This document shows positions 8,114-18,196 of a stretch of DNA of 64,000 nucleotides, piece after piece. The first letter of the stretch is position 1. Each line of letters begins with the position of its first letter. The notes beneath the pieces are model-generated. The model ran no database searches, was not told where the DNA came from, and saw only the letters and a program-made list of their open reading frames with translations. The translations under genes were made by a program, and so were the position numbers. Origin of the DNA: Emticicia aquatica (lineage in GTDB: Bacteria; Bacteroidota; Bacteroidia; Cytophagales; Spirosomataceae); NCBI RefSeq assembly GCF_923079645.1, contig NZ_CAKLPY010000001.1, positions 1,880,001 through 1,944,000 of the forward strand. Reading direction: 5' to 3'.

Positions 8114-9659
8114 TACTTTGTCTATAATTTAGTTTTTTTCTTGAAATTCCTTTAAATTCAACTTCTATATTTCTAACTTTTACCTCCCTTTGAAATTCTT
8201 CGAGAGTTATAAATATATCATGGTCAATAAACGATGCCTTAGTACCATCAATGAATACAAAATCTCCTTCTTGCAAAGAGGCTAATTTTTGTTTTAGCTC
8301 AGGTTTATTGATGTAAAAAATATCTTTATTAAACTGTATCAATACATTTTTTTTATCTCGCATAAAAGAAATAGAGCCTTTGTAATTAGTGTACAAAATA
8401 TAACACATAGCTACAAAAACACCTATCCCGATTCCTTTGAGTAAATCTGTCAAAACAACGGCGATAACTGTTACTAAAAATGGAACAAATTGGTCGTGAC
8501 CTTCTTTATAAACTTCTTTGAAAATTGATGGTTTAGCTAGTTTATAACCAACCATTATTAATACAATTGCCAAAGATGCAAGTGGAATTTGGTTTAAAAT
8601 TGTAGGAATAGTTAGCGTACAAATCAATAGAATTAGGCCATGAATAATTGTTGAGAGATTTGTTTTTCCACCCGCATGAATATTGGCGGAACTTCGCACA
8701 ATAACCTGTGTTAGTGGTAATCCACCCAAAAATCCTGAAACAATATTCCCAGCTCCTTGAGCTAGTAACTCTTGATTTGTTGGTGTAATTCTCGAATCTG
8801 TATCAAGTTTATCAGTAGCTTCCACACTTAATAAGGTCTCCAAACTTGCAATAATGGCAATAACTACAGCTGTTTTCCAAATTAAAGGGTTTGAGATAGC
8901 AGAAAAATTAGGAAATTGAAATAAATTAGAAAAGTCTTTAAGTGAATTTGTAACAGGAAGTGCAACAAGGTGATTGGTTTCTAAATGAAAAAAAGAAGGT
9001 AATATAGTTAATCCAGTATTAAGAATAATTCCAACAATTACGGCAACTAAAGCCCCTGGAATCATATTTAAGATTTTATTTTTTTTGATAAAAGGTTGCT
9101 CCCACAAAATCATGATACCTAAGGAAATTACACCAATCATTAAAGCCCCTTCATTGAATAATTCGGTCACTCTGATTAATTCAGAAAATGTGTTTTGTCC
9201 ATCATTTTGAAAAAAACTTTCATCTCCTTCATAATCCAAATCAATTCCCATTGCATGTGGAATTTGCTTGAGAATAATAATTATACCAATTGCGGTTAGC
9301 ATTCCTTTAATAACTGAAGTCGGGAAATAATAACCAATTACACCAGCTTTTAATGCTCCTAAAATAATCTGAAATATACCAGCTAAAACTACTGCAAGTA
9401 AAAACGAATCGTATGCACCGATTTCTGTAATTGCATTTAAAACGATGACTGTTAAACCAGCAGCAGGGCCGCTAACTCCTAATTGAGAACCGCTCAATAA
9501 TCCAACAACAATTCCTCCTACAGCACCCGCAATTACACCCGAAATGAGCGGTGCTCCAGACGCTAAAGCAACACCTAAACATAAAGGCAGTGCAACTAAA
9601 AAAACTACCAAACCTGCTGGCAAATCAGATTTGATATGCTTAAAACTAAAGTTATTCAT
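8079..9659 (-). CDS. SulP-family anion (bicarbonate/sulfate) transporter with STAS domain
   Basis: 526 residues from the ATG at 9659; the longer open frame up to 9782 lacks family-like sequence, so I use MNNFSFKHIKSDLPAGLVV as the start. About 12-14 hydrophobic helices with SulP motifs (LPLCLGVALASG, LSGSQLGVSGPAAGLTVIV, GNIVSGFLGGLPLTQVIVRSSANIHAG) are followed by a C-terminal STAS domain (about 430-515). SulP proteins carry sulfate or bicarbonate. The downstream overlapping carbonic anhydrase gene favours bicarbonate. A small secreted protein gene lies upstream on the same strand. Confidence 0.9.
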   Translation of the reverse strand: MNNFSFKHIKSDLPAGLVVFLVALPLCLGVALASGAPLISGVIAGAVGGIVVGLLSGSQLGVSGPAAGLTVIVLNAITEIGAYDSFLLAVVLAGIFQIILGALKAGVIGYYFPTSVIKGMLTAIGIIIILKQIPHAMGIDLDYEGDESFFQNDGQNTFSELIRVTELFNEGALMIGVISLGIMILWEQPFIKKNKILNMIPGALVAVIVGIILNTGLTILPSFFHLETNHLVALPVTNSLKDFSNLFQFPNFSAISNPLIWKTAVVIAIIASLETLLSVEATDKLDTDSRITPTNQELLAQGAGNIVSGFLGGLPLTQVIVRSSANIHAGGKTNLSTIIHGLILLICTLTIPTILNQIPLASLAIVLIMVGYKLAKPSIFKEVYKEGHDQFVPFLVTVIAVVLTDLLKGIGIGVFVAMCYILYTNYKGSISFMRDKKNVLIQFNKDIFYINKPELKQKLASLQEGDFVFIDGTKASFIDHDIFITLEEFQREVKVRNIEVEFKGISRKKLNYRQSNAVVSKTIISE

Positions 9660-9821
9660 AAAATAATAGTGTATTATCAATTGAATCGCAGATGCGACAT
9701 CCAATCTAAATATGATTATTGAGACAAAATCAAAAACCTTTCCATATTGACATAACGCCTTAAAACAAGCTTTTACAGTCAATCGAACAAGATGTGTTTT
9801 TGAAAATAAATCGAAATTATT

Positions 9822-10112
9822 TTAGAATAACTGTGGCGGTGGTGAGTCTATCGACTTGAAATGTTGCGAAATGATTGAAGAAACATCATCACAAACAACT
9901 GTTTTTGGAAAAAAAATAGTGAGACTAAACTGAAACAACGTACTGGCTATAAAGTATTTTTCAATATCAATTTCGGTGGAAGAATCTTCACCTTCATTAT
10001 TATCTTCAATATCATTGACTTCTACTGATGCTTTAAAATCGTTAAAATACTCTCTAACGGTCGAAAATTCGACTGTCAATAAGAGCAAAATAAGTAAGAT
10101 TTTTTTTAGCAT
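9822..10112 (-). CDS. Small secreted protein of unknown function upstream of SulP
   Basis: 96 residues from ATG at 10112; an in-frame TTG one codon upstream is less likely. It has an N-terminal hydrophobic signal segment (about 2-18), a strongly acidic stretch of Asp, Glu and Asn (about 34-50), a second hydrophobic patch (about 54-68) and a tail ending PPPQLF. It is on the same strand as the SulP transporter and may be co-transcribed. Not recognised. Confidence 0.55.
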   Translation of the reverse strand: MLKKILLILLLLTVEFSTVREYFNDFKASVEVNDIEDNNEGEDSSTEIDIEKYFIASTLFQFSLTIFFPKTVVCDDVSSIISQHFKSIDSPPPQLF

Positions 10113-10272
10113 CAATTAAATGTTTTATAATGAATTTAAGATTTCATTATCCAAAAGTAACACAACAACACAAATATTAAATAATTGGTTTCAGAAAAAA
10201 CTTCAACATATTATTATTTTTCCAAATAATAGAGGTTTTTACAAAGCATTTATTTGAAATTAATTCATCAAG

Positions 10273-11406
10273 CTACAAAGCAAATTCAACTATTTCATTA
10301 GCCAAATTTTCGGATAAAGTAGGTGCAAGTGCAACTCCCATGCCATTCATCCGCACGCTCATTGAAAGTTGTGAATGAATACATTTACTTACTGGTGTTT
10401 TAGAAGTGTCAAAAGCCATAATTCCACTCCAACGATGTTCGATTTTAACCGATTTATGTGTTGGAATAATTTTTTCGTAAAGTAATTTTTCAAGTGCATT
10501 TTGTACCAAATCTGTCAAACCAAATTCTGCGGTATTTTCTTCTGCAAAATTCAGGTTTCGACCACCACCAAATAGTACTCGGTTTTTATAATTTCTGAAA
10601 TAATAAAATCCTTTATCGAAATGAAATGTTCCTTCCCAATTTAGTCCTTCAATTGGTTCGGTTATTAAAACCTGTCCTCGACCTGGAAATAAATCAATCT
10701 CAGGAAGTAGCGATTTGGCAAATGCGTTAGTAGTAATACTCAAATGTTTTGCTTGGAAAATGAGTCCTTTTGATGCAAAAACATTCACATTATCTTTATC
10801 GAAATCAAAACTTTGGACCTCAACACCATTAAATATTTGAACTTTCATGGCATGAAGGTTTTCCATCAAAACTTTCAATAATTTGCCGCTATGAATCGAA
10901 CCTTCAACCGTATTTGTGATGGCAAAATCAAAACCATTAAAACCACAATTTTTGATTATTTTGTTTTCAGTAAAAAAGTGAGTGTCGTTTCCAGTAATAA
11001 ACTTCAACTCCTTGTTTAGATAAGCCATTTGGTTTTGAGTTTCATCAAAAATAGTTTTATCGCTAAAAAGTTCTGTTCCACCACAAGCGTTAAGTTCGAT
11101 TTCTGAGCCAAAATGCTGCGAAATCATGCTAATTCCTTTGAAACGCTTTTCGGCCCAATACATGGCTTGTTCAATTCCCATGACCGAAATGTTTTCGAGC
11201 AATTCAGTTGGACTTCCAAAACACGAAAAACCAGCATTTTTAGAACTTGCTCCCGTCGGTAAAACACCCGATTCCAAAATACAAACAGTCATTTCAGGTT
11301 TGTTTTTCTTCAAGAAATAAGCTAACCATAATCCTGAAAAACCTGCTCCAACAATAATCACATCATATTTCTTCAAAAAGACATCTTTTTCCCAAAAACT
11401 AATCAT
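10273..11406 (-). CDS. FAD-dependent amine/amino-acid oxidase-like (DAO family)
   Basis: 377 residues. The N-terminus has the dinucleotide-binding motif VIIVGAGFSGLW (about 16-27) and the Glu that ends the second beta strand (ILESG). The C-terminal portion has HRWSGIMAFDTSKTP and NGMGVALAP, typical of DAO-family (glycine oxidase, D-amino-acid dehydrogenase, sarcosine-oxidase-like) enzymes. It would oxidise a secondary or primary amine with FAD in the cytoplasm or at the membrane; substrate unknown. It is divergent from the methyltransferase gene at 11495, with 88 bases between the starts. Confidence 0.85.
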   Translation of the reverse strand: MISFWEKDVFLKKYDVIIVGAGFSGLWLAYFLKKNKPEMTVCILESGVLPTGASSKNAGFSCFGSPTELLENISVMGIEQAMYWAEKRFKGISMISQHFGSEIELNACGGTELFSDKTIFDETQNQMAYLNKELKFITGNDTHFFTENKIIKNCGFNGFDFAITNTVEGSIHSGKLLKVLMENLHAMKVQIFNGVEVQSFDFDKDNVNVFASKGLIFQAKHLSITTNAFAKSLLPEIDLFPGRGQVLITEPIEGLNWEGTFHFDKGFYYFRNYKNRVLFGGGRNLNFAEENTAEFGLTDLVQNALEKLLYEKIIPTHKSVKIEHRWSGIMAFDTSKTPVSKCIHSQLSMSVRMNGMGVALAPTLSENLANEIVEFAL

Positions 11407-11494
11407 AATATTGCGTTTTGTATTTGAACAAAATTAGAATTAAGAATTTGAAATTAAGAAATAAGAATGATAAATATTTTCATTCAATCAGCCA

Positions 11495-12679
11495 ATGGTG
11501 CAACAACTCAAACAGGCAAACGAAATAGCCAGACAAATACAAGACGTTGATATACAAGCATTTATACTGAAAAATCAGAAAAAAATTGACACACATTTGT
11601 TGCGTTTGGTAGCTGACCAATGGCTTTCTCGACAAAAAGCAAAAAATAAATTACCGTCTTGGTTTATCAATGAAGGTGTTCTTTTTCCTCCTCCATTGTC
11701 GGTCGAACAAGCTTCCTCTGAAATAACTGCTCATTATAAAGCCCAAGTTTTTGTGGCAAATTTTGGCAATAAAAAATGTGTAGATTTAACTGGAGGTATG
11801 GGGCTGGATAGCTGGGCATTATCAAAAGTGACTGAATCGGTAACTTATATTGAACAAAATGCTGATTTGGCTCAAGTTGCTGCTTACAATTTTGACGTTT
11901 TAGGACAAAAAAACATTGAAGTTCTGAACGAAAATTCAACCACTTTAAAACAATCTTTTTATGAAAAAAACAGCAACTTTTACATTGACCCACATCGACG
12001 TGATAATGCTAAAAATAAAGTTTTCAAAATTGAGGATTGTGAACCCAACTTATTAATAATCAAGCATTTGCTTGACAATTACATGGTTAAATTTTCTCCG
12101 ATGTTGGATATAAAACTAGCATTGGAACAGCTCAAAAACATTTATCAAGCACATATCGTAGCAGTGGAAAACGAAGTCAAAGAATTGCTTTTTTTAAGTA
12201 AAAATGAATCTAAATCAGCCAAAATCATTTGTGTTAATTTTCTTTCAAACAATAACCAACAAATTTTTGAATTTGAATACCAAAATGAAGAAAATTTAAG
12301 TATTAATTATTCAAAACCAAGTAATTACATTTACGAACCAAATGCCGCCATTTTGAAGGCTGGAGCTTTTAAAAGCATTGCTAATCAGTTCAAAGTCAAC
12401 AAATTGGCTCCAAATAGTCATCTTTACACTTCGGAAGAAATGGTTGAAAGTTTCCCTGGAAGAAGTTTTATTTGCGAAGCTGTTTGTAAATTTGATAAAA
12501 AAGAAATTTTGTCGAATTTACCGAATCAGAAAGCCAATATTAGCACAAGGAATTTTCCGTTAAAACCAGAAGAAATTAAAAAGAAATTGGGTTTACAAGA
12601 TGGTGGAGATTACTATTTATTTGCTACCGAAAATCTAGAAAAACAAAAAATTGTACTTATTTGCAAAAAAGTAATTTAG
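11495..12679 (+). CDS. Class I SAM-dependent methyltransferase, PG_1098/THUMP-like type
   Basis: 394 residues. A Rossmann methyltransferase core is visible at about 95-220: CVDLTGGMGLDSWALS (SAM loop), TYIEQNADLAQVAAYN (acidic ribose contact) and IDPHRRD (catalytic DPxR-like segment). The N-terminal helical part and the C-terminal Thump-like and ferredoxin-like regions match the family found across Bacteroidota as PG_1098. An RNA substrate is suggested by the THUMP-like region, but no target is established. A secreted coiled-coil gene follows. Confidence 0.85.
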   Translation: MVQQLKQANEIARQIQDVDIQAFILKNQKKIDTHLLRLVADQWLSRQKAKNKLPSWFINEGVLFPPPLSVEQASSEITAHYKAQVFVANFGNKKCVDLTGGMGLDSWALSKVTESVTYIEQNADLAQVAAYNFDVLGQKNIEVLNENSTTLKQSFYEKNSNFYIDPHRRDNAKNKVFKIEDCEPNLLIIKHLLDNYMVKFSPMLDIKLALEQLKNIYQAHIVAVENEVKELLFLSKNESKSAKIICVNFLSNNNQQIFEFEYQNEENLSINYSKPSNYIYEPNAAILKAGAFKSIANQFKVNKLAPNSHLYTSEEMVESFPGRSFICEAVCKFDKKEILSNLPNQKANISTRNFPLKPEEIKKKLGLQDGGDYYLFATENLEKQKIVLICKKVI

Positions 12680-12745
12680 TTAATTTAAAATTTGAGTTAC
12701 AAAACCTCATTAACTGCGTCCAAAAATTAAAAAACAAATCATTTT

Positions 12746-13420
12746 ATGAAAAAAATATTCATTATTTCGTTCCTCTTGACTGTTCATCTTGTAAGCTTTT
12801 GCCAAACTATTTTAAGTGGTTCGGAAGTATTTGGTAAAGAACGCAAAGAAGGTTTTTATATGACTTTAAACATCGACAAAAAATACATTGAAAAAGATTG
12901 GTCTTTGTATATTTCAAAATTTGGCGGTGTTTCGCAAAACAAAGAGATTTTCAATATTTCGATGGCAAATTTGCCCGATATTTCGCCAGACCCAATCAAT
13001 TTGATGAGCAAAGTGATTTCAGAACAAAAAGTAAAAACCAAAGTTTTTGCTTCTTTTGACCTTGGCGGTGGAAATGTTGTAGCCGAAAATAATAGAAGAT
13101 ATTATGCAGTTGAGCAATTATTTAAAGATTTCTATGCTTTTGCCATGCAAAATGAGGATGTTCGTTTGGCAGACCGTGATGCTGATGAATCACAAAAAAA
13201 CCTTGAACGAGTCAATAAAACTGGCAATAAAATAGCTAAAGAAATTGAAAAGAATAAACGTGAAAAAGAAAAGTTATTGAAAGAGATTGAAGAAAATAGA
13301 CTCGAACTTGAAAAACTTTTGCAAGACCAAATTTCTAATAAACAAGACCAAGAGAACGCTCGCATTGCACTCGAAGAAAAGCAAAAAGCGGCAAGTATTG
13401 TCAAAACTCGAATTAAGTAA
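12746..13420 (+). CDS. Secreted protein with C-terminal coiled coil, unknown function
   Basis: 224 residues with a signal peptide (about 1-19, ending VSFCQ), a globular domain (about 20-140) with no motif I recognise, and a long charged coiled coil (about 145-220, repeating Glu/Lys/Leu heptads). The coiled coil suggests self-association or binding to a partner in the periplasm or at the cell surface. It follows the methyltransferase by 66 bases and is closed by a clear terminator. Function unknown. Confidence 0.75.
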   Translation: MKKIFIISFLLTVHLVSFCQTILSGSEVFGKERKEGFYMTLNIDKKYIEKDWSLYISKFGGVSQNKEIFNISMANLPDISPDPINLMSKVISEQKVKTKVFASFDLGGGNVVAENNRRYYAVEQLFKDFYAFAMQNEDVRLADRDADESQKNLERVNKTGNKIAKEIEKNKREKEKLLKEIEENRLELEKLLQDQISNKQDQENARIALEEKQKAASIVKTRIK

Positions 13421-13441
13421 ATGTAATTAATTGATAGTTAG

Positions 13442-13474
13442 AAAGCCTCTTAGTAATCCTGAGAGGCTTTTTTA
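13442..13474 (+). terminator. Intrinsic terminator
   Basis: A nine-base-pair stem (AAAGCCTCT / AGAGGCTTT), extendable inward through a G-T pair, followed by a T run, 22 bases after the coiled-coil protein gene. Confidence 0.85.
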
Positions 13475-13685
13475 ATTTCTAAAACAAGCCCAACTGGTAT
13501 TATTTCAATAATTATTTTAATTATTACAAGTGATTCACAGTCGAGGCTTTCATCATTTATAATTTTTCATATTTTTGTGGACGACGTTATACTTAACTTA
13601 CTTGTTTTTGAACAGTTTTACTCAAACTGCTTTATAATTTCAAAAACTCAATCCTAAAACTAAAACCCAACTACCAAACTGGTTG

Positions 13686-16334
13686 ATGAAAATTATGACG
13701 GAAATACAAGAGAAAATTCGACTAAGCCAAAGAAAAGACAATAAAGGTTGGAAAAAATGGGGGCCCTATCTTTCGGAAAGGCAATGGGGAACAGTTAGAG
13801 AAGATTATAGTGTGTATGGAAATGCGTGGGATTATATTCCACATGACATGGCTCGGTCAAGAGCTTATCGTTGGGGCGAAGATGGTATTGCAGGTATTTC
13901 AGATAACAAACAACATATATGCTTTGCCGTTTCTTTTTGGAATCACCAAGATAAAATTGTTAAAGAAAGACTTTATGGTTTGGCAGGTTCGGAAGGAATT
14001 CATGGTGAAGATGTGAAAGAATTATACTATTATTTAGATAGTACTCCGACACACTCGTATATGAAAATGTTATATAAATATCCTCAAAACCAGTTTCCTT
14101 ACAAACAAATTATTGAAGAAAATCAACAAAGAAATAGAAAAGACCCTGAATTTGAAATCGAAGAAACAGGAGTTTTTGATAATAATGAATACTTTGATAT
14201 TTTTATTGAATATGCGAAAGCCGACGAAAATGATATTTTAATAAAGATTACAGCTCATAATCGAAATAAAAAAGCTGCTTTATTGACCATTCTCCCAACT
14301 ATTTGGTTTAGAAATACTTGGAGTTGGGGTTACGAAGCTTACAAGAAAAGTCCAATGATGACTGGTATTGCCAATAATTTAATTGAGGTAAATCATCAAC
14401 TTTTGGGCAAATACAAACTTTATGTGGAAGGAGCTGACGAACTTGTTTTTTGTGAAAATGAAACGAATATGGAGCGAATTTTTGGCAGACCAAACACTGC
14501 CATGTTCGTTAAAGATGGTATAAGTAATTATGTAATCACAGGAAATCCAAAAACAATCAATCCAAATCGTATTGGAACGAAAGCTTCTGCGAAATTCACA
14601 AAAAAAATTGCTGGTGAAGATAGTTATACAATAAAACTAAGATTTAGTCAAAATTCTAACAATAAAGCATTTGCCGATTTTGATGAAATATTCGATTTGA
14701 GATTAAAAGAAGCTGATGAATTCTACGAGCATATTCAAAAAGATATTAAAACTGAGGAACTGAAAAGTATCCAACGTCAGGCTTTTGCTGGAATGATGTG
14801 GAATAAGCAATTCTATTATTATAACATTAACGAATGGCTCAACGGAGACCCAAAAATGCCTTTTGAGTTTAAAGGTCGAGCTTTTCCGAGAAATAATACT
14901 TGGAAACATGCCTACATGGCGAATATTCTTTCGATGCCCGATAAATGGGAATACCCTTGGTTTGCAGCTTGGGATTTAGCTTTTCATACATTAACATTAG
15001 CAAGAATTGATGCTGATTTTGCAAAAAGGCAATTGGCTGTTGTTTTGCGAGAATATTATATGCATCCAAATGGGCAAATTCCAGCATACGAATGGAATTT
15101 CTCGGACGTAAACCCGCCTGTTCATGCGTGGGCAACTTGGAAAGTATATGAAATTGACAAGAAAAATAGTGGCGTTGGCGATTTAGCTTTCTTGGAAAAG
15201 GTTTTTCATAAACTACTTATCAATTTTACGTGGTGGGTCAATCAGAAAGATGAAGAAGGTAACAATATTTTCGGTGGAGGTTTCTTAGGTCTTGATAATA
15301 TTGGTGTATTTGATCGAAATGCTCAAATTCCTGGCGTAAAACTAGAGCAAGCTGATGCAACTGGCTGGATGGCCATGTACACACTCAATATGCTTAGAAT
15401 TGCTTGCGAAATTTCTATCGAAAAACCTGTTTATCAAGATATGGCTTCCAAGTTTTTTGAGCATTTCTTGCATATTGCTGCTGCCATCAATAAACCAATC
15501 AAAGGTAATGATTTAGGACTTTGGGACGAAGCAGACCAATTTTACTACGACAAACTACATGCTCCAAACGGTGAAACAATTTTCATGAAAATTCGCTCTT
15601 ACGTTGGACTTATTCCGTTGTTTGCGGTAGAAATCATTGATGAAGAAATGCTTTCAAAACTTCCTGATTTCAAACGAAGGCTTGAGTGGGTTTTAAATAA
15701 TCGTCCTGATTTGGCTTCGCTTATTTCACGTTGGAACGAACCAGGTAAAGGTGAGACTCATTTGTTATCATTGCTACGGGGGCATCGCATGAAAATGGTT
15801 GTTAAAAGGATGTTCGACGAAGCCGAATTTTTATCAGATTATGGTATTCGCTCTTTATCAAAATCTCACAATGAAACACCTTATCAGTTTAACTTGCATG
15901 GTGAAATTTTAAGTGTAAAATATACTCCTGCCGAATCTGATTTAAGTATAATGGGTGGAAACTCTAACTGGCGTGGACCAATTTGGTTTCCAATAAACTT
16001 CTTGTTAATCGATTCATTATTAAAGTTTTATGGCTATTATGGCGATGATTTTGAGATAGAATATCCGACTAATTCAGGAAATATTATGTCCATAAAAGAT
16101 GCGGCATTGCTGGTTGCTGAACGCCTCATTAGTATTTTTATGATGAATGAAAAAGGAAAACGTCCAAATACTGGTGATTTTGAAAAATTTGATTCGGACA
16201 CTCATTTCAAAGATTTGCATTTATTTTATGAATATTTCAATGGTGATACTGGAGAAGGACTTGGAGCTGCACATCAATGCGGTTGGACAGGTTTGGTAGC
16301 TGATTTGATTGGCTATGTGAGCGAGAAAGCCTAA
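13686..16334 (+). CDS. Glycoside hydrolase family 63 (MGH1-like glucosidase)
   Basis: 882 residues from ATG at 13686. An in-frame TTG at 13683 and ATG at 13695 are alternative starts. No signal peptide is visible, so it should be cytoplasmic. The sequence follows bacterial GH63 proteins throughout: WGPYLSERQWGTVREDYS near the N-terminus, PWFAAWDLAFHTLTLARIDADFAKRQL and PNGQIPAYEWNFSDVNPPVHAWA in the (alpha/alpha)6 barrel, and GGNSNWRGPIWFPINFLL near the C-terminus. GH63 enzymes hydrolyse alpha-glucosides, including glucosylglycerate or mannosylglycerate in MGH1-like members; the real substrate is not certain. A terminator-like hairpin follows. Confidence 0.92.
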   Translation: MKIMTEIQEKIRLSQRKDNKGWKKWGPYLSERQWGTVREDYSVYGNAWDYIPHDMARSRAYRWGEDGIAGISDNKQHICFAVSFWNHQDKIVKERLYGLAGSEGIHGEDVKELYYYLDSTPTHSYMKMLYKYPQNQFPYKQIIEENQQRNRKDPEFEIEETGVFDNNEYFDIFIEYAKADENDILIKITAHNRNKKAALLTILPTIWFRNTWSWGYEAYKKSPMMTGIANNLIEVNHQLLGKYKLYVEGADELVFCENETNMERIFGRPNTAMFVKDGISNYVITGNPKTINPNRIGTKASAKFTKKIAGEDSYTIKLRFSQNSNNKAFADFDEIFDLRLKEADEFYEHIQKDIKTEELKSIQRQAFAGMMWNKQFYYYNINEWLNGDPKMPFEFKGRAFPRNNTWKHAYMANILSMPDKWEYPWFAAWDLAFHTLTLARIDADFAKRQLAVVLREYYMHPNGQIPAYEWNFSDVNPPVHAWATWKVYEIDKKNSGVGDLAFLEKVFHKLLINFTWWVNQKDEEGNNIFGGGFLGLDNIGVFDRNAQIPGVKLEQADATGWMAMYTLNMLRIACEISIEKPVYQDMASKFFEHFLHIAAAINKPIKGNDLGLWDEADQFYYDKLHAPNGETIFMKIRSYVGLIPLFAVEIIDEEMLSKLPDFKRRLEWVLNNRPDLASLISRWNEPGKGETHLLSLLRGHRMKMVVKRMFDEAEFLSDYGIRSLSKSHNETPYQFNLHGEILSVKYTPAESDLSIMGGNSNWRGPIWFPINFLLIDSLLKFYGYYGDDFEIEYPTNSGNIMSIKDAALLVAERLISIFMMNEKGKRPNTGDFEKFDSDTHFKDLHLFYEYFNGDTGEGLGAAHQCGWTGLVADLIGYVSEKA

Positions 16335-16340
16335 AGAAAT

Positions 16341-16381
16341 GGCGGATGAAAAGAGAAATGATTCTTACTTTTTCATCCGCC
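16341..16381. terminator. Convergent-gene hairpin terminator
   Basis: A twelve-base-pair perfect stem GGCGGATGAAAA / TTTTCATCCGCC with a 17-base loop lies between the GH63 gene (plus) and the DUF2147 gene (minus). The flanks are AT-rich but carry no long T run, so it may act weakly in both directions. Confidence 0.6.
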
Positions 16382-16421
16382 TAAAATATTTTAAATTATT
16401 CATTTTTGATTCTCTTTATAC

Positions 16422-16874
16422 TTATTCAACTCTGTGAAATACAAGATTTTTGCCAAAAATCTCAAATCCCCAATAACCTCGAACAACAAGTGTATTTATA
16501 TCTTTCAATTTTACAACCGAATTATACGTTCGTCCAGTATTTGGGTCGTAAATTGACCCATTTTCCCAAGTATCTTTTCCATTGAATAGTAAATTTTCAA
16601 CTACCAACATTCCAAGCCAAGAACGATTACGCAAATTAGGGTTGGGATTTTCTATATCTTTAAAATCTTCCATATTTGGGGTTTTTGGGTCGCAAATGAA
16701 CCACACAACTTTCCCCAAAAAATGACCATTTTTCTTAAAAATTTCAACCTTCAAATCTTTATCTTCCGAAAACCATGTTCCAATAATTCTATCAGATACT
16801 GGAGTATTTTGGCTAAAACTTAACGAAAAACTCAATAAAAAAACAATAAAAAGCAGTATTTTAAACAATCTCAT
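16422..16874 (-). CDS. DUF2147 family secreted protein
   Basis: 150 residues with a signal peptide (about 1-21). The mature part has the DUF2147 pattern: RIIGTWFSEDKDLKVEI, GHFLGKVVW, a conserved NLLFNGKDTWENGSIYDPNTGRTY block and LVVRGYWGFEIFGKNLVFHRV at the end. The family is periplasmic and forms a small lipocalin-like barrel by prediction; its role is not established. It is 33 bases downstream of an Omp85-type barrel gene on the same strand. Confidence 0.88.
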   Translation of the reverse strand: MRLFKILLFIVFLLSFSLSFSQNTPVSDRIIGTWFSEDKDLKVEIFKKNGHFLGKVVWFICDPKTPNMEDFKDIENPNPNLRNRSWLGMLVVENLLFNGKDTWENGSIYDPNTGRTYNSVVKLKDINTLVVRGYWGFEIFGKNLVFHRVE

Positions 16875-16907
16875 TTACATTAACTAATTTTATTTTTATA
16901 ATTTCAT

Positions 16908-18089
16908 CTAAAATACTTCTCCTAAATTAAAGAAAAAACCTTTTGTACCACCACTTCCTGCACCGTAAGAAACAACAAAATAGACATTTGATTTTTTGTT
17001 AACTTTTATTCTTAAACTACCACCATAACCAGTCAATAATTTTGAAAATTTATACGTAACAGGCTCTGTAAAACTTTGTGTATTTACAAATAATGCACCT
17101 CCTAATAATTCGTTTTTTAAAATATTGAATCTGTATTCCATTTCAAAATAAAGCATATTTCTACCTCTAAATCGGCCTTGAATAAATGTTCTTCCTGCAT
17201 TATCATAAGTATCCCAAAGGGTACTTGGTAAGTCAAAATAAGGTGATTTTCCTCCAAAAGTTAACCAATTTAGATTCCAAAAAGCTAGTATATTTTTTGA
17301 GTTTCGAGGAAATGAAATATAGTGTCTAAAATCAGCATAAATTGTGTTATAATTTGTAGAGCTTTTAAGAACCTTCATGTTTTTAACAAACGAAAAATTA
17401 CCATACCAACCACTAGCAATTGGACTGTTTTCATTTCTCCGAGAATCATATAAAGCGTTCAACACAATACCCGAAGATACAGTTGAGCGGCTAACGCCAT
17501 AGTCATCGGCATTGGTAAGTAGGTGGCTATCAATGTTTTCAACTTTAAAATGTTTATCAAAGTTATAGCCAATACCGAGCAGTAAATCGGAGGTAATAGA
17601 CCTTGACAATAGTTGATGAAAACGTAGAGAATTATAAGTATAATTATTAAAAATATTTTCGGAGGTAAATCCACCTAAACCAAAATCTTTGAGTGAATAA
17701 TGGTAGAAACGCCAATCAGACACAAAATTATAACGATTATTTTTGCTCCAAATACTGGAAGTTAAAATCGGAGTAAATTGTTTATTTTGAGTATATTCTG
17801 GTGTAATTTTAATAACAGAAATATTGGTTTTAGTGTGCGTATAGAATGAAATATTTCCGTCCACTAAAATAGTAAAACCAGTTAATTGACTATATCCAAA
17901 TCCTGGCAAAATTGTTAATAATGGCACTCCAACTGCTGCTTTTGAGGTGTCTGCTTTATAGTTTTTATTTTTCACTATATGCCAAATATCAACTACATCC
18001 ATTAAAACCGTTTTATTTGTATCAATTTTTTGACTAAATGCTTGCTTCATTAAACACACAAAAAAAACAATTCTAAAGGAATTGAACAT
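16908..18089 (-). CDS. Omp85/BamA-TamA-type outer-membrane barrel without POTRA
   Basis: 393 residues with an N-terminal signal (about 1-19). The rest is beta-strand rich and matches the C-terminal surface-antigen barrel of Omp85 proteins, including GWYGNFSF, an FIQGRFRGRNMLYFEMEYRF strand set near residue 300, and a C-terminal RIKVNKKSNVYFVVSYG strand. No POTRA repeats are present, so it is a single-barrel member, perhaps a patatin-type or lipid-related outer-membrane protein rather than an assembly factor. It is followed by DUF2147 on the same strand. Confidence 0.78.
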   Translation of the reverse strand: MFNSFRIVFFVCLMKQAFSQKIDTNKTVLMDVVDIWHIVKNKNYKADTSKAAVGVPLLTILPGFGYSQLTGFTILVDGNISFYTHTKTNISVIKITPEYTQNKQFTPILTSSIWSKNNRYNFVSDWRFYHYSLKDFGLGGFTSENIFNNYTYNSLRFHQLLSRSITSDLLLGIGYNFDKHFKVENIDSHLLTNADDYGVSRSTVSSGIVLNALYDSRRNENSPIASGWYGNFSFVKNMKVLKSSTNYNTIYADFRHYISFPRNSKNILAFWNLNWLTFGGKSPYFDLPSTLWDTYDNAGRTFIQGRFRGRNMLYFEMEYRFNILKNELLGGALFVNTQSFTEPVTYKFSKLLTGYGGSLRIKVNKKSNVYFVVSYGAGSGGTKGFFFNLGEVF

Positions 18090-18196
18090 AATAATTTTCT
18101 TTCAATTTTATCCTATTTATCACTACGTCTTAACTACTAAAAAGGTGGGGTTATGGTAAAGTCGTCAATGAGAGAATATCATTAAAAAAATCTACG

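Noticed and set aside
13132-13404. A 90-codon minus-strand frame opposite the coiled coil of 12746-13420
   Set aside because: Ser/Phe/Leu-rich antisense of a Glu/Lys coiled coil, the usual shadow pattern.
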